Source: Singulisphaera acidiphila DSM 18658
GTDB taxonomy: Bacteria > Planctomycetota > Planctomycetia > Isosphaerales > Isosphaeraceae
Direction: 5' to 3'
Assembly: GCF_000242455.2 (NCBI RefSeq)
Contig: NC_019892.1
Span: 3,534,001-3,598,000 of the forward strand
DNA length: 64,000 nt
Position numbers and translations under genes: made by a program. Below the pieces are notes generated by a model. That model was not told the DNA's origin. It saw nothing but the letters and a program-made list of their open reading frames with translations, and searched no databases. The first letter of the stretch is position 1. Every line of letters begins with the position of its first letter. Shown here piece by piece: positions 1 to 9,773 of the stretch.

Positions 1-1
1 T

Positions 2-2182
2 TTCAAGTTTCCCCTGGCAATCGGACTGGCGGGCCTTCTAGCCGCCTCGTCGCTATCCCGTACGGCCAGGGCGGCGGAAATCGTCCCCGTCGACTTAAGC
101 GACTATCACCCTGAGTGCGGCGTGACGATCACGACGGAAGAGCAAGCCAAGACAGGTCGGCTCAAAGTCGAGTGGCCCGTGGCGGCGGGGGAGACGGGAC
201 AACTCCTCCTCGACACTCGTCCCGGCAGACCACTACTAGCCAGCATAGGCATCGTCGTGGACGACGAGAAGCCAGCCCTGGCGACGCTGCTGAAGGACGT
301 CGATCCGGTGACGTTCGTGACGGTCGGTTCGCGAATGTCACCTCCGGACCGGCCCCCTGGGATGAGCCTTTTCAACGTCTTCTTCGATAACCCAGCCAAG
401 CGTCCGTTCCAGTCGTATCGAGCCCAGCTTGACCTCAAGCGGATCCGCGTGGTCAGCCAGGGCCAACGCGCCTCGGTCATCCTGGGCAACGTGGCCGCCG
501 GTCCGTTCACGGGAGAGTTGCACCTGACCGTGTACCGGGGAAGCCGGCTCGTCAACGTCGAAAGCGTGCTGAGCACGAAGGAGGCCGATCGCGCCTACCT
601 CTACGACGCGGGTCTGGCCTCCGAAACTCCAAGCTGGTCGCAATTCGCCTGGATGGATACCGAAGGGAAACTCGCACGTCACAATCTCGACAAACAGGCG
701 AACGACCAGGCTGTGGCCGTCCGACACCGAGCGATCATTGCCGAATCCGAACTCGGGTCAGTAGCCTGCTTTCCGCCGCCGCACCGGTTTTTTACGCCAC
801 GCGACTTTACCGACAACCTGCAAAACGTCTGGCAGGGGCGCAACCACCGTGGACTCGACGAGCGGCCTGGGTTTGGAATTCGCCAGGCCGAAACCGGGGG
901 CGGCAACTATGTCCCTTGGTTCAATGCCCCTCCGGGCACCGAGCAGCACATGGGTGTCTTCTATCTGCTGAGCCTGAAGAAAGCGGACGAGGCGCTCCGC
1001 GAAACACTGCGCTACACCCACGGCGATCGCTTCCCTGAGATTCCCGGGCACACCACCTTCACCAGCCACTATCACATGGCAATCACAATGGCCGCGATGA
1101 AGGAGGCGGCCCAAGGGGGGGTGAGAACGACCCCTGACTTTGTTCGCATGTTCAAGGACATGAATGTCAATTTTGTCCACCTGGGTGAATTTCATGGCGA
1201 CGGACACCAGAAAGACCCGGGCCCGCTCCGGCTCCCCGAGCTTGACGCAATGTTCGCCGAGTGCCGACGGCTTTCCGACGCGGAGCTCTTGATCCTGCCG
1301 GGCGAGGAGGTCGACACCTTTCTTGGGATCTCCGGTCCGGGGCAGCACTCCGGGCACTGGATGTCCTTCTTTCCGAAGCCCGTCTACTGGACCATGAAAC
1401 GGGCATCAGGCGAGCCGTTCGCCGAGGAAGACCCGCGCCGGGGGACGGTCTACCGGGTCGGCAGTCGCGAGGACATGACTCGGCTCCTGGAACGGGAGCA
1501 TGGCCTGGTCTGGACCGCGCATCCCCGGATCAAGGCGTCGAACTGGGCGCCGGACGCCTTCCGGAACGAGGATTATTTTCGAGCCGACACCTGGCTGGGA
1601 GCAGCCTGGAAGGCGATGCCGGCCGACCTTGCGAACCCTCGGCTCGGCCAGCGTGCGCTCGACCTGCTCGACGACATGGCCAACTGGGGGGGGAAAAAGC
1701 AGATGATCGGCGAGGTCGACGTCTTCAAGCTCGACCACACGCACGAACTCTATGGCCACATGAATATCAACTACCTCCGCCTCGATCACATCCCACGGTT
1801 CGAGGAGGGATGGCAGCCCGTGCTCGACGCGATTCGCGGAGGCCGGTTCTTCGTGACCACCGGTGAGGTCCTCCTGCGTGACTTCAGCGTCGGCGGCAAG
1901 GCCAGCGGCGAGACGCTGGACCTGAACATATCGTCGAAGCCCGAGACGCAAATCACTCTGGAATGGACGTTTCCACTCGAGTTCGCCGAACTGGTCTCGG
2001 GCGATGGAACGAAGGTCGTTCGCCAGCGGATCGACTTGACCGACACCGAGCCGTTCGGCCGTCGCACTCTGACCCTCCAGCCCGAACTCAAGGGGCATCA
2101 GTGGATCCGCGTCGAAGCCTGGGATATCGCCGGCAACGGCGCGTTCTCTTCTCCGGTCTGGCTCGAAGAATCGAAGCCATGA
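2..2182 (+). CDS. Exported PHP-like metallohydrolase-type protein (5' end outside window)
   Basis: The open frame continues leftward through the first base, so the start codon lies outside the window. The first visible residues form a hydrophobic stretch ending in TARAAE, which looks like the end of a signal peptide, so the GTG at 122 is not the start. The C-terminal half carries spaced His/Asp/Glu clusters (TSHYHM, GEFHGDGH, ILPGEEVD, TAHPR, DHTHELYG) resembling metal sites of PHP-fold or CehA/McbA-like hydrolases. The last ~150 residues look beta-rich. The substrate cannot be told from sequence. It precedes the PSD1/DUF1501 module by 125 bases and may belong to that transcription unit. The fold call is an inference; an exported protein of unknown function is the safe reading. 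Confidence 0.6.
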   Translation, partial: FKFPLAIGLAGLLAASSLSRTARAAEIVPVDLSDYHPECGVTITTEEQAKTGRLKVEWPVAAGETGQLLLDTRPGRPLLASIGIVVDDEKPALATLLKDVDPVTFVTVGSRMSPPDRPPGMSLFNVFFDNPAKRPFQSYRAQLDLKRIRVVSQGQRASVILGNVAAGPFTGELHLTVYRGSRLVNVESVLSTKEADRAYLYDAGLASETPSWSQFAWMDTEGKLARHNLDKQANDQAVAVRHRAIIAESELGSVACFPPPHRFFTPRDFTDNLQNVWQGRNHRGLDERPGFGIRQAETGGGNYVPWFNAPPGTEQHMGVFYLLSLKKADEALRETLRYTHGDRFPEIPGHTTFTSHYHMAITMAAMKEAAQGGVRTTPDFVRMFKDMNVNFVHLGEFHGDGHQKDPGPLRLPELDAMFAECRRLSDAELLILPGEEVDTFLGISGPGQHSGHWMSFFPKPVYWTMKRASGEPFAEEDPRRGTVYRVGSREDMTRLLEREHGLVWTAHPRIKASNWAPDAFRNEDYFRADTWLGAAWKAMPADLANPRLGQRALDLLDDMANWGGKKQMIGEVDVFKLDHTHELYGHMNINYLRLDHIPRFEEGWQPVLDAIRGGRFFVTTGEVLLRDFSVGGKASGETLDLNISSKPETQITLEWTFPLEFAELVSGDGTKVVRQRIDLTDTEPFGRRTLTLQPELKGHQWIRVEAWDIAGNGAFSSPVWLEESKP

Positions 2183-2307
2183 AGCATCGTTTTGACGCCT
2201 ACCCTCTCTCGTTGCACTATTGTTAGACAATCGTGCGTTTTTCGTATACGATCTCGGTTGAGTTGGGAACGAGAGACAGGAAATCGAGTCGCTCGTCGGT
2301 CGAGGCC

Positions 2308-4779
2308 ATGCCCTTGCGTACGCTCGCCTTATTCTTCGGAATGTCGTTGATCGTGGCCACCGTCGGCCCGCGTGAGATTCTTGCGGCGGATCCTGAGCCT
2401 ACCAACTTGACGTTGCTCTCGGGCGTCCCGACGCTTCACGGCCCGGCCGCCCGCCAGCAGATCCTGGCGATCGGCAAGGTGGATGGCTTGCAAGTCGATT
2501 TGACCCGCCGGGTCAAGTGGCAGAGCGAGACGCCTGAGGTCGTGGCGGTCAGCGCCGAGGGAGTCGCCCGCGCCAAGGGCGACGGTGAAGCGCGGATCTT
2601 GGCCACCCTGGGCGAACACACAGCCCACCTCACGCTGCAAGTCTCCGGGACGACCGAACCCGACCGGCCGACCTTCGAACGCGACGTGATGCCCCTGCTC
2701 AGCCGAGCAGGCTGCAATGCGGGGGCCTGCCACGGCAAAGCCCGGGGGCAAAACGGCTTTCAACTCTCGATTCTCGCGTTCGACGCCGACTCGGACTTCG
2801 CCGCGATCGCGCTTGAAGCACGAGGCCGGCGCGTCTTTCCGGCCGCACCCGAGCAGAGCTTGCTCCTCTTAAAAGGAACGGCGAAGCTTTCACACGGCGG
2901 AGGTCGTCGGCTCGATCCGGACAGCGAGGCGATGGCCACCGTGGTGCGCTGGATCGAACTCGGGATGCCACGGACCCCGCGTGAGGCACCCCGGCTCGAC
3001 CGGATCAGCGTCGTCCCCTCCGACCGGTTGATGACCCCGGGCTCCGACCAGCAACTCGCAGTGACCGCGCACTTCTCCGACGGATCCGCCCAGGATGTCA
3101 CCCACCTCTCCGCCTTCCAGTCAAACGAGAGTGGGATCGTCGAGGTGGCGGCCAACGGCCTGCTCAAGGCGGGGCCGATTCCGGGCGAAGCGGCCATCAC
3201 CGCGCGGTTCCGTGACAAGTTCGCCACCAGCGAGGTCACGATTCCCTTGCCGGGCGAAGTGTCGGGCAACCTCTACGCCGCCCTGCCTCGAACCAACTTC
3301 ATTGATGAGCATGTCTGGACCAAGCTCAAACGGCTGGGCATCCTGCCGTCGGAACCGGCCGGCGACGCCACCTACCTGCGCAGGGTCTCGCTCGACATCA
3401 TCGGACGGCAGCCATCCCCCGACGAAGTCCGCGCCTTCCTCGCCGACCCGTCTCCCGAGAAGCGGCCGATGCTCGTCGATCGGCTCCTCCAGCGCCCCGA
3501 GTATGCCGATGTCTGGGCGAATAAGTGGCTCGACCTACTCCGTCCCAACCCCTACCGGGTCGGAATCAAGGCGGTCTTCAACCTCGACGCCTGGGTCCGC
3601 GACGCCTTCCGCAGGAACATGCCTTACGATCAATTCGTTCGCGAGATCGTGACCGCGCAAGGCAGCACCTTCCACAACGGCGCGGCCACCATCTTCCGCG
3701 ATCGGCGCGACCCCGACGAAATCGCGCCGATGATGAGTCAGCTCTTCCTCGGGATCCGCCTCGATTGCGCCAAGTGCCACCACCATCCGTTCGAGGCCTG
3801 GGGGCAGGAAGATTTTTACGGATTCGCCGCCTACTTCGCCAGGATCGGCCGCAAAGGGACAGGACTCTCCCCGCCGATCTCAGGAAGCGAAGAGATCATG
3901 TTCACGGCCAAGGAGGGGGTCGTCAAGCACCCCTTGAGCGGCGAGGTCTTGCCCCCTAAGCCCCTCTTCGGCAAAGCACGCGAGGCCAACGACCCCGATT
4001 CGGACCCACGCGAGGCGCTGGCCGATTGGATGACGAGTTCGGAGAACCCGTACCTCGCCGAGGTCATCGTCAACCGCGTCTGGGCCGACCTGATGGGCCG
4101 TGGGATCGTGGAGCCGGTCGACGACCTCCGAGCGACAAACCCCGCCAGTAACCCGCCGCTGCTGAAAGCCCTGGCCGACGATTTCCGCCAGCACAAACAC
4201 GACCTGAAGCACTTGATCCGGACGATTGTGAGCTCAACCGTCTACGGGCTCAGCTCGGAGCCGAACGAGCGCAATAGCGCCGACACACGGAACTACTCCC
4301 GGCACTACCGCCAGCGATTGCGGGCCGAGGTCATGCTCGACGCGATCGCCGACATCACGCAGGTTGCGAACACGTTCCAGGGGGTGCCGGCGAACTCGAG
4401 GGCCGTGGCGATCTGGACGCACCGCACCCCTTCGCTCTTCCTCGACACGTTCGGCAGACCCGACCCGAACCAGGACCCCCCTTGTGAGCGGACCCCCGAC
4501 ACGTCCGTCACACAGGCCCTGCACCTGATGAACTCTCCGGAGCTCCACCGGAAGATTACAAGCGACGAGGGACGCGCAGCCAAGCTGGCCGCCACCGGCA
4601 AGAATCCCGCTGAAATCGTCGAAGAGCTCTACCTGCTGGTCTACAATCGACTGCCGACCGATGAAGAGAAGGCGATCGGCCAAGAATTCTTTGCTCAGGA
4701 AAAGGTCAAGCCCCGACAGGCGACTGAGGACCTGCTCTGGGCCCTGATCAATTCGGCCGAGTTCGTTTTCAAGGACTAA
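2308..4779 (+). CDS. Planctomycete PSD1/PSCyt2 protein (DUF1549-DUF1553) with Ig-like domains
   Basis: The start is set at the ATG of 2308 because it opens directly into a signal peptide (LALFFGMSLIVATVG, cleavage near ILAAD); an ATT-free upstream extension to 2233 would bury it. Order of domains in 823 residues: BIG2/Ig-like segment (about 32-115), heme-type segment with CNAGACH (136-142), a second Ig-like segment (about 250-330), DUF1549 (about 345-540) containing CAKCH, and DUF1553 (about 570-820). The first heme site is CX4CH rather than CX2CH. Families of this type occur mainly in Planctomycetes and Verrucomicrobia and are thought to be periplasmic cytochrome-like proteins; their reaction is unknown. 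The DUF1501 gene follows after 58 bases, the usual pairing. Confidence 0.9.
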   Translation: MPLRTLALFFGMSLIVATVGPREILAADPEPTNLTLLSGVPTLHGPAARQQILAIGKVDGLQVDLTRRVKWQSETPEVVAVSAEGVARAKGDGEARILATLGEHTAHLTLQVSGTTEPDRPTFERDVMPLLSRAGCNAGACHGKARGQNGFQLSILAFDADSDFAAIALEARGRRVFPAAPEQSLLLLKGTAKLSHGGGRRLDPDSEAMATVVRWIELGMPRTPREAPRLDRISVVPSDRLMTPGSDQQLAVTAHFSDGSAQDVTHLSAFQSNESGIVEVAANGLLKAGPIPGEAAITARFRDKFATSEVTIPLPGEVSGNLYAALPRTNFIDEHVWTKLKRLGILPSEPAGDATYLRRVSLDIIGRQPSPDEVRAFLADPSPEKRPMLVDRLLQRPEYADVWANKWLDLLRPNPYRVGIKAVFNLDAWVRDAFRRNMPYDQFVREIVTAQGSTFHNGAATIFRDRRDPDEIAPMMSQLFLGIRLDCAKCHHHPFEAWGQEDFYGFAAYFARIGRKGTGLSPPISGSEEIMFTAKEGVVKHPLSGEVLPPKPLFGKAREANDPDSDPREALADWMTSSENPYLAEVIVNRVWADLMGRGIVEPVDDLRATNPASNPPLLKALADDFRQHKHDLKHLIRTIVSSTVYGLSSEPNERNSADTRNYSRHYRQRLRAEVMLDAIADITQVANTFQGVPANSRAVAIWTHRTPSLFLDTFGRPDPNQDPPCERTPDTSVTQALHLMNSPELHRKITSDEGRAAKLAATGKNPAEIVEELYLLVYNRLPTDEEKAIGQEFFAQEKVKPRQATEDLLWALINSAEFVFKD

Positions 4780-4837
4780 CTGCGTTCCTGCCGAGTCGGA
4801 CCATTCACGACGCCACCCTTAATTCATCGAGGTCCCG

Positions 4838-6172
4838 ATGAGCGTTTATACGAATTGCGAGAGCGCCACGCGGCGAGACTGCCTTCGGCTCGGTCTGGGC
4901 GCTCTGATCGGCGGCGGCCTGGTCGACGCCTTGAGGCTCAAGGGGCAGGCGGCTCTCCAAGCACCGGGTACGACATCGGCGTCCGCCACGAGCTGCATCT
5001 TGATCTGGATGGATGGCGGGCCGAGCCACTACGAAACGTTCGACCCCAAGCCGGGCGCGCCGGCCGAGATCCGGGGGGAATACGACTCGATCGCGACCAA
5101 GATCCCCGGGTTCCGGTTCTCGAAGAACGTGCCCAGGCTCGCGGCGATCGCCGACAAGCTCTCGATCGTCCGTTCGATCCGCCACGAGCAAGGGAACCAT
5201 GGGGCCGGTAATCATTACATGATGACCGGCGCACCGCCCCGGATCCCGGTCGGCTGCGGAGCTTTCGTCAGCTTCCACCCGAGCCTGGGATCGGTCGCCG
5301 CCTACGAGCGCGGGGTTTCCGGGGGGCTCCCCCCTTACTTCTCAATGCCGAGCATGTCGCGGTCGGGAGGCCCGAACTTCCTCGGCGCGAAGTACGCGCC
5401 TTTCGTGATGTCAGACAATCCGAACTCGTCCGAGTTCCGGGTTCGCGACGTCGCCCTGCCACGCAGCCTGGAAGATGCGCGGTTCACCGCGCGTCGCGAC
5501 CTGCGAAGCCGCGTCGATCGCCTTCGGCGGATCAGCGACAAGGCCGCAGGCGATCCGGCCAACTCGCTCGATGAGTACTACGAACAGGGTTACAACATCA
5601 TCTCCTCGCGCGAAGCGCAGACCGCGTTCGACATCCGCAGTGAGCCGGACCGAGTCCGCGACGCCTACGGCCGAAACCCGTTCGGTCAACGGGCCCTGCT
5701 GGCACGGCGACTGGTCGAGGCGGGGGTTCCCTTCGTCACTCTCAACGAAGGGGGCTGGGATCACCACACGGAGATCTTCAAGTCGCTCGACCGTAAGCTC
5801 CCTCCCTTCGAGGCAGCCATCGCGGCCCTGATCGAAGACCTCGACGCCCGTGGCCTCCTGGATACGACGCTGGTGGTGGCGCTTGGGGAGTTCGGCCGAA
5901 CGCCCAAGATCAACAAGGATGGAGGCCGCGACCACTGGTCCAACGCCATGTCCGTCCTCTTCGCCGGCTGTGGCACGCCTCGCGGCCAGGTCATCGGTGC
6001 CACCGACTCCAAGGGCTACACGGCCGTCGAGCGGATCCTCTCTCCGGAGAACTTCGCCTCGACCGTCTATCTCAAGCTCGGCATCAATCCGGACAAGATG
6101 TACTACACGCCGCAAGGTCGCCCCACTCACCTGGTCAGCAATGCGACCCCCATTGCCGAACTGATGGGTTGA
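4838..6172 (+). CDS. DUF1501 (sulfatase-like fold) protein, module 1
   Basis: The 444-residue protein begins with a Tat-like leader (TRRDCLRLG followed by a Gly/Leu/Ala stretch). It carries the DUF1501 signatures ILIWMDGGPSHYETFDPKP near residue 50, VRSIRHEQGNHGAGNHY near 115, and GEFGRTPKINKDGGRDHW near 355. The family has an alkaline-phosphatase/sulfatase-like fold with conserved Asp and His metal positions, but no activity is firmly assigned. A GAGG sequence lies just upstream of the ATG. It directly follows the PSD1 gene, and the two proteins are presumed partners in the periplasm. Confidence 0.92.
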   Translation: MSVYTNCESATRRDCLRLGLGALIGGGLVDALRLKGQAALQAPGTTSASATSCILIWMDGGPSHYETFDPKPGAPAEIRGEYDSIATKIPGFRFSKNVPRLAAIADKLSIVRSIRHEQGNHGAGNHYMMTGAPPRIPVGCGAFVSFHPSLGSVAAYERGVSGGLPPYFSMPSMSRSGGPNFLGAKYAPFVMSDNPNSSEFRVRDVALPRSLEDARFTARRDLRSRVDRLRRISDKAAGDPANSLDEYYEQGYNIISSREAQTAFDIRSEPDRVRDAYGRNPFGQRALLARRLVEAGVPFVTLNEGGWDHHTEIFKSLDRKLPPFEAAIAALIEDLDARGLLDTTLVVALGEFGRTPKINKDGGRDHWSNAMSVLFAGCGTPRGQVIGATDSKGYTAVERILSPENFASTVYLKLGINPDKMYYTPQGRPTHLVSNATPIAELMG

Positions 6173-6222
6173 CCTTCCTTCGATCGATCAAGAAGTCTGG
6201 ACTATTGATTTTTTAGGCGAAC

Positions 6223-6282
6223 GTGGAGCGTCAGTTCCCTGTCTTCAAACGGCCCTCGAAAGACAGAGAGCTGACGCTCCAC
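6223..6282. repeat. 23-bp near-perfect inverted repeat
   Basis: Left arm 6223-6245 and right arm 6260-6282 are reverse complements at 21 of 23 positions (outer 12 bases GTGGAGCGTCAG / CTGACGCTCCAC perfect), with a 14-base loop. It sits between the DUF1501 stop and the PPC-domain gene. The arms are GC-rich but no T-run follows, so it could be an intercistronic hairpin, a REP-like element or a small non-autonomous repeat. Confidence 0.75.
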
Positions 6283-6384
6283 TCTCGCCCTTTCTTTTGG
6301 GATGGAGGCCGAGGCGCTTCCAGCCCCTTGAGAAACGAGACGGTCCACCCTCATCTCTCAAATCCAACCAATGACAGCCGAAGC

Positions 6385-8016
6385 ATGATGACCACCCGCA
6401 TCCTCCTTGCCAGCCTCATCGCCCTCCTCGCGGCGGCAACCACTGCGCAGGCGAAACCGCCGACCCTCGATCGCCTCTTTCCCCCCGGAGCCCAGCGCGG
6501 TCAGACCGTGGCCGTGACGGCGTCCGGATCGTTCGAGCACTGGCCGGTTCGTGTCTGGTCCGACGCCCCTGGGGTTGAGATCAGCCCCGCGAAAGAGAAG
6601 GGCCAACTCTCGGTCGTCGTCTCCTCAGACGCGAAACCAGGGGTCCGCTGGATCCGCCTGAGTGACGAAGAGGGAGCGACGGCGCTCCGACCGTTCGTCG
6701 TCGGGGTGCTTCCGGAGTTGGTCGAGATTGAGTCGAAGGACAAACCGATCGTGCTCGAGAGCTCTCGGGTCACGATCAATGGCCGCCTCGGTAAGGGGGG
6801 GGATGTTGATGAGTTCTCGGTCCCCTTGAAAAAAGGGGAGACCCTCGTCGCAGCGGTGGACGCCAACGGCTTGCTCGGCTCGCCAATGGACGCGGTCCTC
6901 CAGGTCGCCTCGCCCGAAGGGTTCGTGGTGGCCCAGAACGACGATGATCGTGGTTTCGACCCCCGGCTCACCTTTGAAGTGCCCGTCGACGGGACCTACG
7001 TGGTCCGTATCTTCGCCTTTCCGGCAACTCCGGATAGCACGATCGGGTTTGCAGGCGGGGATGCCTATATCTATCGGCTCACCCTGACGACGGGCGGCTT
7101 CCTTGACTATAGCTATCCCCTGGCCGTCACCCGCTCCGACCCGGGCCAGGTCGAAGCCCACGGCTGGAACGTCCCGGAAACCGCCAAACACCTTGCGGTC
7201 GCCACCGACGCGAGCCACGATCGAGCCTCCCTCGTCCACCCCGATTTCGCCAATACCGTCGACGTTCAGCTCGTTGCGCATGCCGCTCTCACGGAACAAG
7301 AGCCGAGCGATCCGGCCCACCCCCAGGCGATCCCAGTTCCCAGCACACTCACCGGACGGATCGCCCCCGCACGAGATCAGGACATTTTCACATTCAACGC
7401 AAAAAAAGGACAGAGCCTGAACGTGGTCGTCGAGTCCCAGAGCCTTGGAGCGCCGCTCGACCCGGTTCTCCGCGTGACCGACCATCAAGGGAAAACCCTC
7501 AACGAGGTCGACGATAACGGCAAGGAACTTGATATTCGCCTCGCGTTCACTCCTCCGGCTGATGGCGAATATCGGCTTTCGATTCGAGATCTGCACGGGC
7601 AGGGGGGGGACCGGTTCGTCTATCGGCTCACCGTCGCCGCCCCGGAGCCCGACTATGAGTTGACTCTCAAGTCCGACCGGCTCACCCTCACCCCCGATCA
7701 GGCCGGAACGTTCGAGGTGACGATCGAGCGCAAGAACGGTTTCAATGGTCCCATCGACGTGCGTTTCGACGGCTTGCCCGAGGGGCTGAATGCGCCGTCA
7801 GTCCGATCCGAGCCGGGCAAGGACACGGAGAAGAAGGTCACCCTATCGCTGACCGCCACAGCCACAGCTCTGTCCGGGCCGTTCCGGGTCCTCGGTAGCA
7901 CGGCTGATGGCGCCATGCTCGAACGGCCCGCCCGGAGCGTGATCGAAGGGGTCAGTGCGACCACCGACCGACCCTGGCTGACCGTCCTCAAACCGGCCGC
8001 TCCCAAGGCTCCCTGA
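6385..8016 (+). CDS. Exported protein with two PPC (pre-peptidase C-terminal) domains
   Basis: The ATGATG at 6385 opens into a clear signal peptide (TRILLASLIALLAAATTAQA); the frame extends upstream to a GTG at 6223 but that start would overlap the inverted repeat and lose the signal peptide. The 543-residue product has an Ig-like N-terminal region (RLFPPGAQRGQTVAVT), one PPC domain around residues 130-250 (DEFSVPLKKGETL, DPRLTFEVPVDGTYVVRI), a second around 310-420 (DIFTFNAKKGQSL, DIRLAFTPPADGEYRLSI), and an Ig-like C terminus. PPC domains are beta-sandwich modules, usually on secreted proteins and not catalytic by themselves. Its position after PSD1 and DUF1501 is typical for planctomycete clusters and suggests the three act together. 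Confidence 0.85.
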   Translation: MMTTRILLASLIALLAAATTAQAKPPTLDRLFPPGAQRGQTVAVTASGSFEHWPVRVWSDAPGVEISPAKEKGQLSVVVSSDAKPGVRWIRLSDEEGATALRPFVVGVLPELVEIESKDKPIVLESSRVTINGRLGKGGDVDEFSVPLKKGETLVAAVDANGLLGSPMDAVLQVASPEGFVVAQNDDDRGFDPRLTFEVPVDGTYVVRIFAFPATPDSTIGFAGGDAYIYRLTLTTGGFLDYSYPLAVTRSDPGQVEAHGWNVPETAKHLAVATDASHDRASLVHPDFANTVDVQLVAHAALTEQEPSDPAHPQAIPVPSTLTGRIAPARDQDIFTFNAKKGQSLNVVVESQSLGAPLDPVLRVTDHQGKTLNEVDDNGKELDIRLAFTPPADGEYRLSIRDLHGQGGDRFVYRLTVAAPEPDYELTLKSDRLTLTPDQAGTFEVTIERKNGFNGPIDVRFDGLPEGLNAPSVRSEPGKDTEKKVTLSLTATATALSGPFRVLGSTADGAMLERPARSVIEGVSATTDRPWLTVLKPAAPKAP

Positions 8017-8134
8017 TTCAAGATTTCGCAGCAGCTCCGACTTTTCTCACTCTCAAAAATCGAGGAACGTCCGTCGCTCGTTCCACCGCCGCTCTGGCGG
8101 AGGTGTCCGAGGGGGACCCGACGAAGGGGATCCG

Positions 8135-9274
8135 ATGGAACCGAACATGATCGGCGCGTACGGCCCGTGGGCGTCCTCGATTGTCGGCGACGGGCCCGCC
8201 CGGCTCTCGTTCCGGAAGCCTGAGTTTGCGGATGTCGAAGCCTGGAGGACGGTCGCCCGCCAGCGGGTTCGGGACTGCTTGCTCGCGCCTGAGAGCGGAG
8301 GAGTGCCCAAAGCCACGCTCCAACATCAGTTCGAGTATGACGGTCTCCATATCGAACACCTGCACTGGCAGCTTCCCTACGGCCCCCCCACCGAGGCACT
8401 CTTCCTCAAACCGAAGGGAGTGACCGAACGCCTGCCCGCAGTGCTCGCACTCCACGACCACGGGGGAAATAAATCTTTCGGGACCCGGAAGATCGCGCAG
8501 ATCAGCGACAACCTCCACCCGGTGATGAAAAAACATCGCGACTACTACGGCGGCTTGAGCTGGGCCAACGAGCTCGCCAAGCGGGGTTATGCCGTGCTCG
8601 TTCACGACGCGTTCGCCTTCGCCAGCCGGCGGATCCGGGTCGGCGACTTGCCTCGCGTTGTCCGTCGCGACCTCAAGGAAGAGAATCCCGAGTCCGAGCA
8701 GGAAATCGAAGCGTACAACAAGTTCGCCGGTGAGCATGAGTCCCTGATGGCAAAGAGCCTCTTCTGCGCAGGGACGACCTGGCCGGGCGTCTTTCTGTCC
8801 GAAGACCAGCGTGCACTCGACTACCTCTGTTCGCGCGACGACGTCGACGCCAAACGCGTCGGCTGCGGCGGCCTGTCCGGTGGTGGCCTGCGCACCGTCT
8901 ACCTCGCCGGGATGGACGACCGGATCGCCTGCGCCTGCTGCGTCGGGATGATGACGACCTGGCGCGACTACCTGCTCCACAAGGCCCATACGCACACGTG
9001 GATGATCTACATCCCCGGCCTGCCTCTTGATCTCGACTATTGTGAGATCCTCGGCCTGAGAGCGCCGCGACCGACGCTGGTTTTGAACGACCTGGAAGAC
9101 GACCTCTTCACTCTGCCGGAGATGAAGCGAGCCGATCAGATGCTCAGCGCGGTCTTCACCAAAGCCAACGCGGCCGACCGCTATCGTTGCTCGTTCTATC
9201 CGGGGCCTCACAAGTTCGACAAGCCGATGCAAGACGAGGCGTTCGCCTGGTACGACCGCTGGCTCAAGTCATAA
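8135..9274 (+). CDS. Alpha/beta hydrolase (acetyl-xylan-esterase/dienelactone-hydrolase-like)
   Basis: The 379-residue protein has an alpha/beta-hydrolase core: the oxyanion region VLALHDHGG (about 103-111), nucleophile elbow GGLSGGG (Ser248), a candidate acid in LVLNDLEDDLF (about 310-320), and a late His in YPGPHKF. The region between Arg160 and Glu200 looks like a helical lid. No signal peptide is visible, so a cytoplasmic esterase is likely. AAGGGGA lies upstream of the ATG at 8135. It follows the PPC-domain gene by about 120 bases on the same strand. The substrate is unknown. Confidence 0.85.
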   Translation: MEPNMIGAYGPWASSIVGDGPARLSFRKPEFADVEAWRTVARQRVRDCLLAPESGGVPKATLQHQFEYDGLHIEHLHWQLPYGPPTEALFLKPKGVTERLPAVLALHDHGGNKSFGTRKIAQISDNLHPVMKKHRDYYGGLSWANELAKRGYAVLVHDAFAFASRRIRVGDLPRVVRRDLKEENPESEQEIEAYNKFAGEHESLMAKSLFCAGTTWPGVFLSEDQRALDYLCSRDDVDAKRVGCGGLSGGGLRTVYLAGMDDRIACACCVGMMTTWRDYLLHKAHTHTWMIYIPGLPLDLDYCEILGLRAPRPTLVLNDLEDDLFTLPEMKRADQMLSAVFTKANAADRYRCSFYPGPHKFDKPMQDEAFAWYDRWLKS

Positions 9275-9342
9275 GCGGCTCGACCCCTCAACGGACGAGA
9301 GGCCCAACCCAATTCATGGACCTGGACTCCAGGAAAAAAAGA

Positions 9343-9636
9343 TCAGACGTCCGACAGCGGCTCATAGATTTCCGGCGTACGGCTCTCGATGATCGGGAAG
9401 AGTCCACCGGTCGCATACTGGGCGAAATGCTCCGAGGCGCGATGGGCGTCAAGCGCAGCCTGATCGTCATATTGCTCGTAGAGGAAGAATTTCCTCGTGT
9501 CGCTAGTGGAGCGATGAACTAGGTACATCCGACAGCCCGCTTCAGCTCGCGTCGGTCCCGTCAGCTTGCCGAAAAGGGCGACTGCCTCACTCTCATGGCC
9601 GGGCTTGATCACATAAGTCACAGCAACACAAACCAT
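9343..9636 (-). CDS. Small antibiotic-biosynthesis-monooxygenase (ABM) family protein
   Basis: The 97-residue protein has the dimeric ferredoxin-like ABM pattern: VCVAVTYVIKPGHE at the start, a central GCRMYLVHRSTSD strand, FFLYEQYDDQAALDAH, and SEHFAQY at the end. Members such as YgiN-type quinol monooxygenases act on quinols or similar aromatics without a cofactor; others are heme-degrading or have no known substrate. The ATG at 9636 is preferred over the adjacent upstream TTG at 9639, with AGGGAG upstream. It converges with the hydrolase gene and diverges from the permease gene. Confidence 0.85.
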   Translation of the reverse strand: MVCVAVTYVIKPGHESEAVALFGKLTGPTRAEAGCRMYLVHRSTSDTRKFFLYEQYDDQAALDAHRASEHFAQYATGGLFPIIESRTPEIYEPLSDV

Positions 9637-9773
9637 CAATGAGGCTCCCTCGAAAGAATCAGGACCAAACGAAACGTCTTGGTCCGGCGGCGACCGTTAT
9701 CGTACATTCGTAAAAGCCAAAAGACTAGAGCCAGGCGAACCGTACGAGATTCGATCTTCGCGGAGGTTAGAGG

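Noticed and set aside
122..390. GTG start at 122 for the first gene
   Set aside because: The frame is open through base 2 and the upstream residues form a signal peptide.
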